A stretch of DNA of 64,000 nucleotides from Motiliproteus sp041586735 (GCA_041586735.1 JBFGZQ010000001.1:186001-250000); one strand, 5' to 3'. Counted from the first letter of the stretch, positions 51,626 to 60,022 are shown. The notes: generated from the letters alone by a model not told the origin. Translations and numbers: made by a program.

Positions 51626-53145
51626 TGCCATGCCTCCGCACACTCTGCTCTCACCCGGATGATCGGAGAGGGTGGGCGGCCTGGGCCGTCTCGAAGCGGC
51701 TCGATCACTTCGATATAGCCACGTTCTTCGAGAGCATCCAGCGCCTCGCGGAGTTTGCTTACCCGCGGGAAGTTGCTGCGCAGCGCATTGAAGGCGTCAC
51801 GCACACTGCATCGCACATGTCGACCGCGCTTTAACCATTCCCACACCTGTCGAGCCGCCGCGATTGAAGGGTCTGATCCCATCATCTCGAGGGTGGCCAG
51901 GCTGTGGCGAATGACGACGGCCATGATCTCAAGGGCGTCGCTGATGGTTTCAAGAGGGATTGGAGTCTGCCAAGGCTTGCCATGAGCATGCTTGATGCCG
52001 TGCAGCACCCCTGCAACGCGTGCAGCCGCTCCCGGTGCTTTTCCTGCCCAGTCGGTACAGTGTTCGAAGATCTGCCCGGGGCGCATCTGTTTCTCAATCG
52101 CTAGCGCGAACGCCTGCCATTCGTTTAACGCGTCATCACTAAGCGTCAGTACATGTGGCCGTTCATTGCCGTATTCATCGGTAGCTACTTCCCAGTTAAG
52201 CATGGCGTGCACCCCTGCCGCATAGGTAGAGCAGATCATTTCCGGAACGGGTTTAGATTGCAGGGTGCGATAACCCAGTGGCGATGACGGCAATAGATAC
52301 AGAAATCGTCCCAGCAGGCCGCGCCCCCTAAACCCAGGTTTTGCCGCCAGTCCGCGCAGCACATCCGGCTGGGGACTTAGGCCAATGCTTAGGCGGGGGT
52401 AGCGCAGGAATACCGGTGGGCGGCCTGCTCGGTCGACTCTTTCAGAATCGCCGCTATGTGCTTTGAGCACCAGATCAAGGTTTGGCACACCGCTGGAGTA
52501 ACGGCCCTGCAGCAAGTCAAAAACACCGCCCTCAGATGATAGCCATGCCATGCATTCACCCTGTTCGGCCAGTAACACGCCCAGACGTTCCGGTGTGGCG
52601 TCTGAGGTCCATATTTGCGGCAGCGCCGGGATGTCAGGCAGCTCCGCTTCCAGGTCTGCCGCCTCCCGTGCGAGTTCTTTGGCGTGGTTAGCATCTTGGG
52701 TTTTGGCCGCGCTATTACGGACCTCCTTAGCCCGAGCTTCTAGCGTCTTGCGCTCGCTGCTAATGCTCTTGATCTCAGGGGCTAAGATATCGGCTCTGTC
52801 TCGCTCCCAGGTTACCAGCGGGGCCGTGGCTGCTGACTGTACCGCGCTTTTACGGTTGCCCGGTGCGAGTGCCACGACAGCCCAGAGGTTGCAGGGCTCG
52901 AAATAGCCGGGTTTAACCCTGACTTGCAAGCGCCGTGCGGAAGCCGTTGCGCAGGTTACCAAAATCATTCCAGCAGCGAGCTCTGGAGGTGTTTCGGTAG
53001 CCGTCGCCAAGGCCTGCGCGTAGTCTCCAGCCCAGCCAGGCAGGTGTTTCAGATCCAGGGAAGGAAGATCGGGGGTATCCAGAGGCACCAGTTTTGGCCA
53101 GCTCTCTATTGGCAGGGCGGCTGTTTTGAGTAAATGGGTGGTCAT
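51622..53145 (-). CDS. DUF3987 protein (satellite helicase/primase-associated)
   Basis: This protein of about 507 residues has the DUF3987 pattern: ETPPELAAGMILVTCATASARRLQV, a P-loop-like ALAPGNRKSAVQSA and a Walker B-like CMAWLSSEGGVFDLL. A coiled-coil-like segment (KTLEARAKEVRNSA...) follows the P-loop. DUF3987 proteins accompany Toprim primases in satellites and probably act in replication. Start at 53145 follows GGGAGGTG and overlaps the primase stop. Confidence 0.8.
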   Translation of the reverse strand: MTTHLLKTAALPIESWPKLVPLDTPDLPSLDLKHLPGWAGDYAQALATATETPPELAAGMILVTCATASARRLQVRVKPGYFEPCNLWAVVALAPGNRKSAVQSAATAPLVTWERDRADILAPEIKSISSERKTLEARAKEVRNSAAKTQDANHAKELAREAADLEAELPDIPALPQIWTSDATPERLGVLLAEQGECMAWLSSEGGVFDLLQGRYSSGVPNLDLVLKAHSGDSERVDRAGRPPVFLRYPRLSIGLSPQPDVLRGLAAKPGFRGRGLLGRFLYLLPSSPLGYRTLQSKPVPEMICSTYAAGVHAMLNWEVATDEYGNERPHVLTLSDDALNEWQAFALAIEKQMRPGQIFEHCTDWAGKAPGAAARVAGVLHGIKHAHGKPWQTPIPLETISDALEIMAVVIRHSLATLEMMGSDPSIAAARQVWEWLKRGRHVRCSVRDAFNALRSNFPRVSKLREALDALEERGYIEVIEPLRDGPGRPPSPIIRVRAECAEAWQ

Positions 53146-54029
53146 GCTGCACCTCCCGCTAACCATACCGACAGGTCATTAAAATCAGAGAGCTCAACTA
53201 GCGAACCTTCTGGCCATTGCGGTAACGCCAACAGCGCGCCAGCAACGATGGCGGCGTTGCGGGCTTTGGTTGCCCCCGGGTTTCCAAGAGTTTGACGGTC
53301 ATCGTCACCGGCAATGATTAGCTCTGCAGTAGGCCATTGTCGGCGCGCACTAAGCGAAACGGACTCCAGGTTGCCCGCGTCTATGGCAGCCAGCACCAAA
53401 GCCGCAGGCTCGTCCTCAGCCAGGGTGCAGCCGGTGGCCCAGCCTTCACAAATGATGATCCGGTTAGGTTTTGAGGAGTCTCCTGCTACAGGAATAAAAC
53501 AGCCCTGCTTTCGCCCACCGCCAAGCAGCCGCTTAGCGCCATCGGCGGCGATAAACTGCAAACTATTAAGATCACCGCTGTGATTCATCACGGGTAGCAC
53601 GAGCGTTTTATTGCGCGTTCTTGCGCTATACGGCTGAATCATTTTGCGGATTAGGTAGGGGTGATTGCTGGGTGCCGGGTGGCTATCGTTCCAGATCAGC
53701 GTTGCACGATTTGCCGCATCCAAGTGGCGAACCTGGAGTGCGGTAGCGGCCTGTGACCGTGCGGTCTTCAGCTGCTGCGCAAAATCAGCGCGCTGTTTGT
53801 CGGGTAGAGCGTTGCTGCGCTGCGCATGCCAGGTTTCCACCAGCCCGCAAGACCAGTCACCGAAGCAGCCGCCTTGCCTGTCTTCAAACAGCGTACACCA
53901 GCCTGCTGAGTTGCTAGCCCCCTTGTTCATGCCTGGGAAGCGGTAAAACTTACCCGCCTCAATGGCTGGCGGTGGCGTTAGACCGGATAAACGAATGGCC
54001 TCAAGAAATTGGTCGGTTGAGTCAAACAT
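53142..54029 (-). CDS. Toprim-domain primase of the satellite
   Basis: This protein of about 295 residues has the N-terminal zinc-binding-like domain region (FYRFPGMNKGASNSAGWCTLFEDRQGGCFGDW, DUF7146-type) and a C-terminal Toprim domain (IIICEGWATGCTLAE, then AELIIAGDDDRQ). It synthesises primers for element replication. Start 54029 overlaps the preceding small gene by 8 bases and has a GGGAGGT ribosome site inside it. Confidence 0.85.
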   Translation of the reverse strand: MFDSTDQFLEAIRLSGLTPPPAIEAGKFYRFPGMNKGASNSAGWCTLFEDRQGGCFGDWSCGLVETWHAQRSNALPDKQRADFAQQLKTARSQAATALQVRHLDAANRATLIWNDSHPAPSNHPYLIRKMIQPYSARTRNKTLVLPVMNHSGDLNSLQFIAADGAKRLLGGGRKQGCFIPVAGDSSKPNRIIICEGWATGCTLAEDEPAALVLAAIDAGNLESVSLSARRQWPTAELIIAGDDDRQTLGNPGATKARNAAIVAGALLALPQWPEGSLVELSDFNDLSVWLAGGAA

Positions 54030-54207
54030 TCTGCAACCTCCCATTCTGAAGTAGCCAGGTCGCCAGTCTCGGAGGTAGCACTCCGTGCAGTGCCAAGCCG
54101 ACGATGGTCGATTTCAGCTTAGAGAAGAATCCGGTACAATTAACTCGACAAGATGTATCTGAGACCGGCAGGTGGCCGCCTGTTCGGTCTCTATTTTTGT
54201 TAGTCAT
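54022..54207 (-). CDS. Small satellite protein between alpA and primase
   Basis: This 61-residue protein ends in KLKSTIVGLALHGVLPPRLATWLLQNGRL. A similar C-terminus (VRxAxxxLALWGLLPxxxAxWLIxRGGLxH) recurs in small genes of satellite modules, which supports a real gene. The start ATG at 54207 has GGAGGTG inside the alpA end. Function is unknown, possibly membrane-associated or a regulatory cofactor. Confidence 0.6.
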   Translation of the reverse strand: MTNKNRDRTGGHLPVSDTSCRVNCTGFFSKLKSTIVGLALHGVLPPRLATWLLQNGRLQNV

Positions 54208-54208
54208 A

Positions 54209-54442
54209 TTATTCACCTCCATCCTGTTTCATCGTGGCGTCACGGCTACCCTGTTTCTGGGCTTCCAACCAGGTGTGAATTTCAGATTCGGCAAAGCCGA
54301 CAGCTCTCAATCCAAGGCTGATTGGCTTCGGAAATGTCGAATCATAGCGCGGAGACTTAGGGTTTAATTTGTCGTAAATTGTTGAGCGTGACAGGCCCGT
54401 ATGCAGCTTGACGCTCGGTAGTCTGTGGATGGTATCGATCAT
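54209..54442 (-). CDS. alpA: AlpA-family excisionase/regulator
   Basis: This 77-residue MerR-like HTH protein has RLPSVKLHTGLSRSTIYDKL...FPKPISLGLRAVGFAESEIHTWLEAQ, the AlpA signature. AlpA-like proteins control integrase expression and excision in P4/CP4-57 type elements. It is the first gene of the leftward module, followed one base later by the small gene. Confidence 0.9.
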   Translation of the reverse strand: MIDTIHRLPSVKLHTGLSRSTIYDKLNPKSPRYDSTFPKPISLGLRAVGFAESEIHTWLEAQKQGSRDATMKQDGGE

Positions 54443-54540
54443 TGTTCTGCGCTCTTGGTTACTAACAGGTTGTCAGTGAAACCAGGAGTTGGGACAGAGT
54501 GCGCACAGCTGTCCCAAAGGGATGGGATTTTAATTGTTGC

Positions 54541-55209
54541 TTAGATGCTGACCATGTTTTTCTGTTCGAGTTTTACCCTGTTGTACGTCTTTCTCACGCT
54601 TTCTAACTTCGGGGTATGCCGCTTATCTTGGCGGTCGTAGAACACTAGCGTGTCGTCATCGACCCCCACTTCGGTGATATGAATTTCAGGGTCAATGGGT
54701 TGTTCGTACCGGGACTCCATCCATGCTTCGTCGCTTAGCCTGTTTAATAACTCTTTGAAAGTGATGTAAGGGCGCTTTTCGACAATATATTTGATCGTCT
54801 GCCTCAGAGCGTGCTGTTCTTGCCCGCCATTTCCTCTATTCTTGCCTAGCCACCACGCTTGAGTGGCCTTGGCTATCTCTGGGAACTGCATGCCCATGCT
54901 ATGTCGCGCCCATAGCCGCCCCAGCTGCAGCGCCTGTGGATCGGATTCGCTGATGTGAGTACTGATTAATATCAGTGCCAATGCGGCTGATGCAGGGTGG
55001 GTTGGGTCTTGCAGCATGGCCGGTGCATTCATTTCGAACCGGATCACCCCGGAGGCCGTCGATTTGCGCACGAATGCTTTGGCGGCCTCAAGGGTCAGGC
55101 CGTGCTCTTGGAGTATCGCTGCTGCGATGTCCAGATCCTGCGCCAGCAACCCATCCATGCGGGTTTTCCAGGCTGCTTGATCTTTTTTTTTCTTGCTCTC
55201 ATCCTGCAT
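54541..55209 (-). CDS. Unrecognised protein divergent from cas1
   Basis: The protein of about 222 residues is highly charged, with an N-terminal Lys-rich start (MQDESKKKKDQAAWKTRMDGLLA), a GVIRFEMNAPAMLQ strand and an acidic C-terminal half. Start 55209 has a GGGGAAA ribosome site. It lies between alpA and the CRISPR operon and is divergent from cas1. I do not recognise a domain; it may be another satellite gene or something linked to the cas locus. Confidence 0.6.
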   Translation of the reverse strand: MQDESKKKKDQAAWKTRMDGLLAQDLDIAAAILQEHGLTLEAAKAFVRKSTASGVIRFEMNAPAMLQDPTHPASAALALILISTHISESDPQALQLGRLWARHSMGMQFPEIAKATQAWWLGKNRGNGGQEQHALRQTIKYIVEKRPYITFKELLNRLSDEAWMESRYEQPIDPEIHITEVGVDDDTLVFYDRQDKRHTPKLESVRKTYNRVKLEQKNMVSI

Positions 55210-55336
55210 AGCATTTCCCCGTATTTTCATTTACATGTTGGCAAGTAGCGCGTTTGAAAGGGTAGTCCTTTAACAGTCATTGTAGATATCGGGTCAGTTA
55301 TGCAGAAGTATTTAAAGCATTAAGATGTGAATTTAG

Positions 55337-55364
55337 TTGTCGATCTGGAATAAAAATGTAAAGT
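55337..55364 (+). promoter_or_regulatory. Candidate cas1 promoter
   Basis: TTGTCG (55337-55342) and TAAAGT (55359-55364) are spaced by 16 bases in the AT-rich region about 85 bases before the cas1 start. Matches are partial, so the call is tentative. The unrecognised divergent gene starts at 55209. Confidence 0.35.
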
Positions 55365-55448
55365 TGCCAGAATCCTCGGAGCTCTTTGTGGATGAGGCTC
55401 CATTGGGGTATGGAATACCAAGGATGGCATAAGGGAATTAGGCATAAC

Positions 55449-56420
55449 ATGGAGCTGTTGACTGATTTAAAAGCGATATTGCACTCGCATCGCGCAAACC
55501 TCTATTACTTAGAGTATTGCCGAGTGATGCAAAAAGATGGCCGCGTGCTGTATCTCACTGAAACCCAAAAAGAAAACCTCTATTTCAATATTCCCATCGC
55601 CAATACCACGGTGCTATTGCTGGGTAACGGCACCTCTATTACCCAAGCAGCTATGCGCATGTTGGCACAAGCGGGGGTATTGGTCGGTTTTTGTGGCGGT
55701 GGTGCCACACCTTTATATATGGCCTGCGAAGTAGAATGGCTGACACCTCAAAGTGAGTATCGTCCTACAGAGTACCTACAAGGCTGGATGCAGTTTTGGT
55801 TTGATGACCAAAAGAGGCTCGCCGCTGCCAAGCATTTTCAGCAAGCCCGCATTCAGTATCTACAAACCGTCTGGCAAAAAGATCGAGATCTAAAGTCAGA
55901 GGGGTTTGATTTTAACGACAACCCGATACAAAAGGCGCTGGATACATTCCATACCCGCACATCGGCAGCGACAAAATCATCAGAGTTACTGCTAACTGAA
56001 GCACAGCTCACCAAAGTGCTTTACAAATACGCTGCCAATAACGCCCAGCTGACCAACTTTACCCGCCAGCACCAATCTCAAGATAAAGCCAACGACTTTT
56101 TAAATCACGGCAACTACCTCGCCTATGGTTTAGCCGCAAGCTGCCTGTGGGTGTTGGGTATACCTCATGGTTTTGCAGTCATGCACGGTAAAACCCGTCG
56201 CGGCGCATTAGTGTTTGATGTGGCCGACTTGATTAAAGATGCGATTGTGCTGCCGTGGGCTTTTATCTGCGCCAAAGAGAACGCCAGCGAGCAAGAGTTT
56301 CGTCAGCAAGTTCTACAAGTCTTTACTGATCACAAAGCCCTCGAATTTATGTTTGATACCGTCAAAACCATCGCTTTGCAGAGCCTCTCACCCGAAGAGA
56401 TCGAGGCGCAAGGGCTATGA
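55449..56420 (+). CDS. cas1: CRISPR integrase Cas1, type I-F
   Basis: This 323-residue Cas1 of the I-F subtype has LKAILHSHRANLYYLEYCRVMQKDGRVLYLTE, IANTTVLLLGNGTSITQAAMRMLA, VGFCGGGATPLYM, WLTPQSEYRPTEYLQGWM, and LAYGLAASCLWVLGIPHGFAVMHGKTRRGALVFDVADLIKD. With the Cas2 part of Cas3 it inserts new spacers at the leader end. The ATG at 55449 matches the family start (MELLTDLKAIL); the upstream 21 codons are not homologous. Stop overlaps the cas3 start (ATGA). Confidence 0.96.
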   Translation: MELLTDLKAILHSHRANLYYLEYCRVMQKDGRVLYLTETQKENLYFNIPIANTTVLLLGNGTSITQAAMRMLAQAGVLVGFCGGGATPLYMACEVEWLTPQSEYRPTEYLQGWMQFWFDDQKRLAAAKHFQQARIQYLQTVWQKDRDLKSEGFDFNDNPIQKALDTFHTRTSAATKSSELLLTEAQLTKVLYKYAANNAQLTNFTRQHQSQDKANDFLNHGNYLAYGLAASCLWVLGIPHGFAVMHGKTRRGALVFDVADLIKDAIVLPWAFICAKENASEQEFRQQVLQVFTDHKALEFMFDTVKTIALQSLSPEEIEAQGL

Positions 56421-59400
56421 TGGTTACCTTTGTTTCCCAGTGCGAGAAAAATGCGCTCAAGAAAACTCGCCGGGTGTTAGACGCTTTTGCCAATCGTATC
56501 GGTGACAACACCTGGCAAACCCTGATCACCGCAGACGGCTTGCTCGCAGTTAAGAAATTGCTGCGCCAAACCGCCAGTAAAAGCACCGCCGTCAGTTGCC
56601 ATTGGATACGCTCAAGGTCTCGCAGCCAGCTGTTGTGGGTGGTAGGCAATAAGAGACAGTTTAATCAGGAAGGCATAGTGCCGGTGAATAGGACCGAGAA
56701 CAATTTCTTAAACAGCGATCATCAAGATAACTGGAAATATTTGCCGTTGATAAAATCACTGGCGGCCCTTGCAGCGCTGTTGCACGACTGGGGAAAAGCC
56801 TCGCAACTGTTTCAGGACAAACTCAACCCAGCCGTTAAAAGCAAAGTAAAGGGTGATCCGTTAAGGCATGAATGGATCTCAAGCTTGCTGTTTAATGCCT
56901 ATGTCAAATCAGCCGGTGACTTGGACTCAGATCAGGAGTGGCTAAATCGCATTATAGCGGGCGAGTTTGATGAAGATTTTTTAGCAGCGACCGCCTTAGA
57001 GCAGGATAAAAAGCCACTAACAGGTCTACCCAATGCCGCATCGTTACTCATCTGGTTGATCGTTTCCCACCACCGCTTGCCCTTGCCTAAAGATGCTGAT
57101 GATTGTCGAAAGCAGCGTAACTCCAGCAACGATAGCCTGCAGTCACTCTTGAAAAGAGTGACGCAGCAATGGGGCTATGAAAATCGCTATGATAAAGAAG
57201 AGTTTCAAAAGTATCTGCAACAGTGCTTTGCGTTTCCTGAAGGCTTGATCTCTTCATCGGGAGCTTGGCTCAAGCAGCTTCGGTTTTGGGCTACCCATTT
57301 ACAGCATAACCTGCCACTGCTTGAATCCGCTATGCAGGATGGCAGCTGGCGCTTGGTGCTGCATCATGCGCGGTTGTGTCTTATGTTGGGTGATCACTTT
57401 TACTCATCGCAAGCCGCTGACAAAAATTGGATGGCTGGCCTAAATCTGTTTGCCAATACCCAACGAGACTCCGTCACTGGCAAGGTGCAGCTGAAACAAA
57501 AACTGGATGAGCACTTAGTCAAGGTATCCGAGGTGGCGGTCAATACGGCCAAATTACTGCCATTGTTTGAGTCTGAACCCCTGGTTGCCACTGGGCTTGA
57601 TCAGTTAAAGCCTAAGGCGGATACGCCTGTTCAGTTTCAGTGGCAAGACAAGGCGGTAACAGCGATAAAGTGTTGGTGTACAGCTAATGACAGCAGCGCT
57701 TCAGGTTTTTTTGCCGTCAATATGGCCAGCACCGGCTGCGGTAAAACCCTAGCCAACGCCAAAATCATGCAGGCTTTATCTGATGATGGTGACAGCCTAC
57801 GCTTTGTGTTGGCGCTGGGTTTAAGAACTTTAACCCTACAAACCGGTGATGAGTACCGTGATCGTGTCGGGCTGGATAGTAGCCAGTTAGCGGTTCTGAT
57901 TGGCTCTAAAGCTGTGGCTGAACTTCATACCGGAGCCCAGATCGATAAAGATCAGCGAGAAAGTAGTTTTGATGAAAGCGGTTCAGAATCTGCGGATAGC
58001 TTACAAGACGAGCAAGATGAGCTGAACTGGCAAGGTGTTTTGCCTGAAGAAGAGCTCACTACCGTGCTCACCAATGAAAAAGACCGCAAGCTGCTATACG
58101 CGCCGGTCTTAGCCTGCACCATCGATCACATTATCTCGGCCACCGAAACCAAGCGTGGAGGTCGCTATATTTTGCCGTGCTTGCGGCTGATGTCTTCGGA
58201 TTTAGTCATCGATGAGATTGATGATTTTACTGGTGACGATCTCATCGCAATTGGCCGCTTAGTACACTTGGCGGGGATGTTAGGCCGTAAAGTGATGATC
58301 TCTTCTGCGACTATTCCGCCGGATTTTGCTTTGGGCTACTTCAATACCTATCAGCAGGGTTGGTTGCTTTATGCCGCCAGCCGCAACGCTTCGATGCAAG
58401 TGGGGTGTGCTTGGATTGATGAATTTAAAACACAAGTTCTCAACATTGGCCGCAGTGAACAGGCGTGTGAACATTATCAGCAGTACCACGACGCCTTTAT
58501 CGTAAAACGTATCAAAAAACTTAAGTCGATACCCGCTAAACGGAAGGCCAATATTGTGGCTTGCCCCTTTGATCCAGAGCAGGGCGATCAACAAACTCAG
58601 TATTTTTCCCATATCCAACAGGCGATTATTGCAAAGCATCGGCAGCACCCTACCCAAGATGAAAAAACGGGTATTCATGTCTCCTTTGGCGTGGTGCGCA
58701 TGGCCAATATTCAACCCTGTGTTGAGTTAACCCAATACCTACTGGGTGCCACATGGTCTGAGTCTATGGACGTGCGCTGCATGGCCTATCACAGCCAGCA
58801 AGTATTGTTGCTGCGCCATGCCCAAGAACAGCATCTCGATCGAGTGCTCAAGCGAAATGAAAAGGCAGGGGCTGCGCCAAAAGCCTTTTCTGACCCGGTA
58901 ATTCGTCAGCATCTTGATAGCACAGCCGCTAAAAACCTGCTTTTTATCTTGGTGGCAACCCCAGTAGAAGAGGTGGGTAGAGATCACGATTTTGACTGGG
59001 CGATCATCGAGCCTTCCTCCTATCGCTCCATTATTCAACTAGCGGGGCGGGTACGCCGGCACCGATCACAGCCCGTTGACAGTGCCAATATAGGATTACT
59101 GCAATACAACTGGAAGGGCTATGAAGGGCGAGAGGAAAGAGTGTTCAACCGGCCGGGTTATGAAACCGACAAAGAGACTCAGTTAACCAGCCATGATGTA
59201 AGCCAGCTTGTCGATGAAAGCATCCTTATGAAATCAGTGGATGCGATTCCGCGTATTCAAAAATGTGAATCACTCAACCCTAAGGGTGATCTGGCAGATC
59301 TAGAACACTTTGCTACCGCCCGAACTCTGGGCACGCCTTTACTATTTAAAACCGCACCGGAGAGTGGTACAAAAAGCCGCAGTGCGCGCAGGGCCGCTGT

Positions 59401-59800
59401 TGCAACCGCCTGTGAAACCCTACAAGGCTATACCGCTGATTATTGGTGGCTCACCGCGCTGCCCCAGTACTTTAAACGCTTTAGAAATAGTTCACCCACC
59501 GTAAAGTTGCACTTGCTGCTCGAGGATGGCAACGCCGTATTTCACGAGCGTGATGAGAAAACCCGTGGCTATGTGCCGGTAGAGAAAATTCTAGGTATCC
59601 AGCATCAACCGCTAACACAGGAGCAAGTAGAAAAACTGTGGCTCATTCGAGATTACGCCGAGCTGGTCAGCGAACGCATCCGAGAGCCGTTTAATTGCTA
59701 TCAAACCTCGCTTCGGTACGGTGAGATCAGTTTTATCGAACGGGAGGGTTCGCATCAATATCACTATAACGACCAACTAGGATTGGTGAGGGTTAAGTAG
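56417..59800 (+). CDS. cas3: Cas2-3 fusion nuclease-helicase, type I-F
   Basis: This 1127-residue protein is the subtype's Cas2-Cas3 fusion. Residues 1-100 are the Cas2 domain (MMVTFVSQCEKNALKKTRRVLDAF). An HD nuclease follows (HD at about 123-124, LLHDWGKASQLFQ; later HEWISSLLFNAY). The SF2 helicase has Walker A ASTGCGKT near 440, DEID box near 598 (VIDEIDDFTGDDL) and motif VI IQLAGRVRRHR. It unwinds and degrades targets recognised by the Csy complex. It looks intact. The 222-bp gap to csy1 is unusual (see below). Confidence 0.97.
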   Translation: MMVTFVSQCEKNALKKTRRVLDAFANRIGDNTWQTLITADGLLAVKKLLRQTASKSTAVSCHWIRSRSRSQLLWVVGNKRQFNQEGIVPVNRTENNFLNSDHQDNWKYLPLIKSLAALAALLHDWGKASQLFQDKLNPAVKSKVKGDPLRHEWISSLLFNAYVKSAGDLDSDQEWLNRIIAGEFDEDFLAATALEQDKKPLTGLPNAASLLIWLIVSHHRLPLPKDADDCRKQRNSSNDSLQSLLKRVTQQWGYENRYDKEEFQKYLQQCFAFPEGLISSSGAWLKQLRFWATHLQHNLPLLESAMQDGSWRLVLHHARLCLMLGDHFYSSQAADKNWMAGLNLFANTQRDSVTGKVQLKQKLDEHLVKVSEVAVNTAKLLPLFESEPLVATGLDQLKPKADTPVQFQWQDKAVTAIKCWCTANDSSASGFFAVNMASTGCGKTLANAKIMQALSDDGDSLRFVLALGLRTLTLQTGDEYRDRVGLDSSQLAVLIGSKAVAELHTGAQIDKDQRESSFDESGSESADSLQDEQDELNWQGVLPEEELTTVLTNEKDRKLLYAPVLACTIDHIISATETKRGGRYILPCLRLMSSDLVIDEIDDFTGDDLIAIGRLVHLAGMLGRKVMISSATIPPDFALGYFNTYQQGWLLYAASRNASMQVGCAWIDEFKTQVLNIGRSEQACEHYQQYHDAFIVKRIKKLKSIPAKRKANIVACPFDPEQGDQQTQYFSHIQQAIIAKHRQHPTQDEKTGIHVSFGVVRMANIQPCVELTQYLLGATWSESMDVRCMAYHSQQVLLLRHAQEQHLDRVLKRNEKAGAAPKAFSDPVIRQHLDSTAAKNLLFILVATPVEEVGRDHDFDWAIIEPSSYRSIIQLAGRVRRHRSQPVDSANIGLLQYNWKGYEGREERVFNRPGYETDKETQLTSHDVSQLVDESILMKSVDAIPRIQKCESLNPKGDLADLEHFATARTLGTPLLFKTAPESGTKSRSARRAAVATACETLQGYTADYWWLTALPQYFKRFRNSSPTVKLHLLLEDGNAVFHERDEKTRGYVPVEKILGIQHQPLTQEQVEKLWLIRDYAELVSERIREPFNCYQTSLRYGEISFIEREGSHQYHYNDQLGLVRVK

Positions 59801-59832
59801 TGGCTAGCAGTAATCTGTAACTGCATAGCCAC
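59800..59832. promoter_or_regulatory. Long stem-loop immediately after the cas3 stop
   Basis: GTGGCTA-GCAGT pairs with ACTGC-(A)-TAGCCAC: 12 base pairs with one bulge and an 8-base loop, starting on the last base of the cas3 stop codon. No T-run follows on either strand, so it is not a standard terminator. On the minus strand it would lie just past the second repeat of the antisense mini-array and could cap or stabilise that RNA. Confidence 0.6.
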
Positions 59833-59901
59833 TTTGAACTGCCTATGTGGCAGTGAAAGATCGATTAGATGATTTTCTAAGCTGCCTCTATGGCAGGCTG
59901 A
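59831..59901 (-). CRISPR. Degenerate two-repeat mini-CRISPR, antisense, inside the cas operon
   Basis: Read on the minus strand, a 28-base degenerate repeat (59874-59901) keeps the 3' half of a type I-F repeat, GGCAG-CTTAGAAA. A 15-nt spacer-like segment follows (59859-59873), then a second degenerate repeat (59831-59858) that keeps the 5' half, TTCACTGCC with a GGCAG stem arm. Both hairpins are CTGCC/GGCAG with 5-base loops, the Cas6f-recognised stem of common I-F repeats. Degeneration lies mainly on the outer halves. The short spacer is atypical (32 nt is normal). Confidence 0.7.
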
Positions 59902-59955
59902 GGATTTTAATAGTTGGTTACAGGTGAGTCATTTTTTCTAGTATATATAGATTAC

Positions 59956-59984
59956 ATAATGGTTGGTTTTTATGGGTGGCTCAA
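59956..59984 (-). promoter_or_regulatory. Antisense sigma70-like promoter for the mini-CRISPR
   Basis: On the minus strand TTGAGC (59984-59979) and CATTAT (59961-59956) are spaced by 17 bases. A start about 7 bases further would place the first degenerate repeat about 50 nt into the RNA. On the plus strand the same region contains AT-rich TATATATAG before csy1. Confidence 0.5.
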
Positions 59985-59999
59985 ATAGCATGGTGCTAT
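59985..59999. promoter_or_regulatory. 6-bp palindrome between antisense promoter and csy1
   Basis: ATAGCA and TGCTAT flank a 3-base centre 11 bases before the csy1 ribosome site. It could be an operator or a hairpin in the csy1 leader. Nothing else supports a specific role. Confidence 0.4.
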
Positions 60000-60022
60000 C
60001 TGAGTGAATCAAGGAAGAGATA

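Larger units (their letters stand above)
48541..55230 (+). mobile_element. Integrative (P4/satellite-like) element at tRNA-Ser; right end not resolved
   Basis: The layout tRNA 3' end, P4-family integrase, decayed RadC/LPD gene, leftward primase/helicase-like module and AlpA is that of a phage satellite or integrative element. The left junction is taken as the tRNA-Ser 3' half. No second copy of the last 20 or so bases of the tRNA (ending CCTCACCGCCA) was found rightward, so the right end is outside the window or degraded. The CRISPR-Cas operon immediately right of this module may be cargo of the same element. Coordinates are a minimal estimate. Confidence 0.7.

Noticed and set aside
55231..55448. 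Second CRISPR array upstream of cas1
   Set aside because: Some I-F loci have one here, but no CTGCC/GGCAG hairpin or repeat half is present in this stretch.
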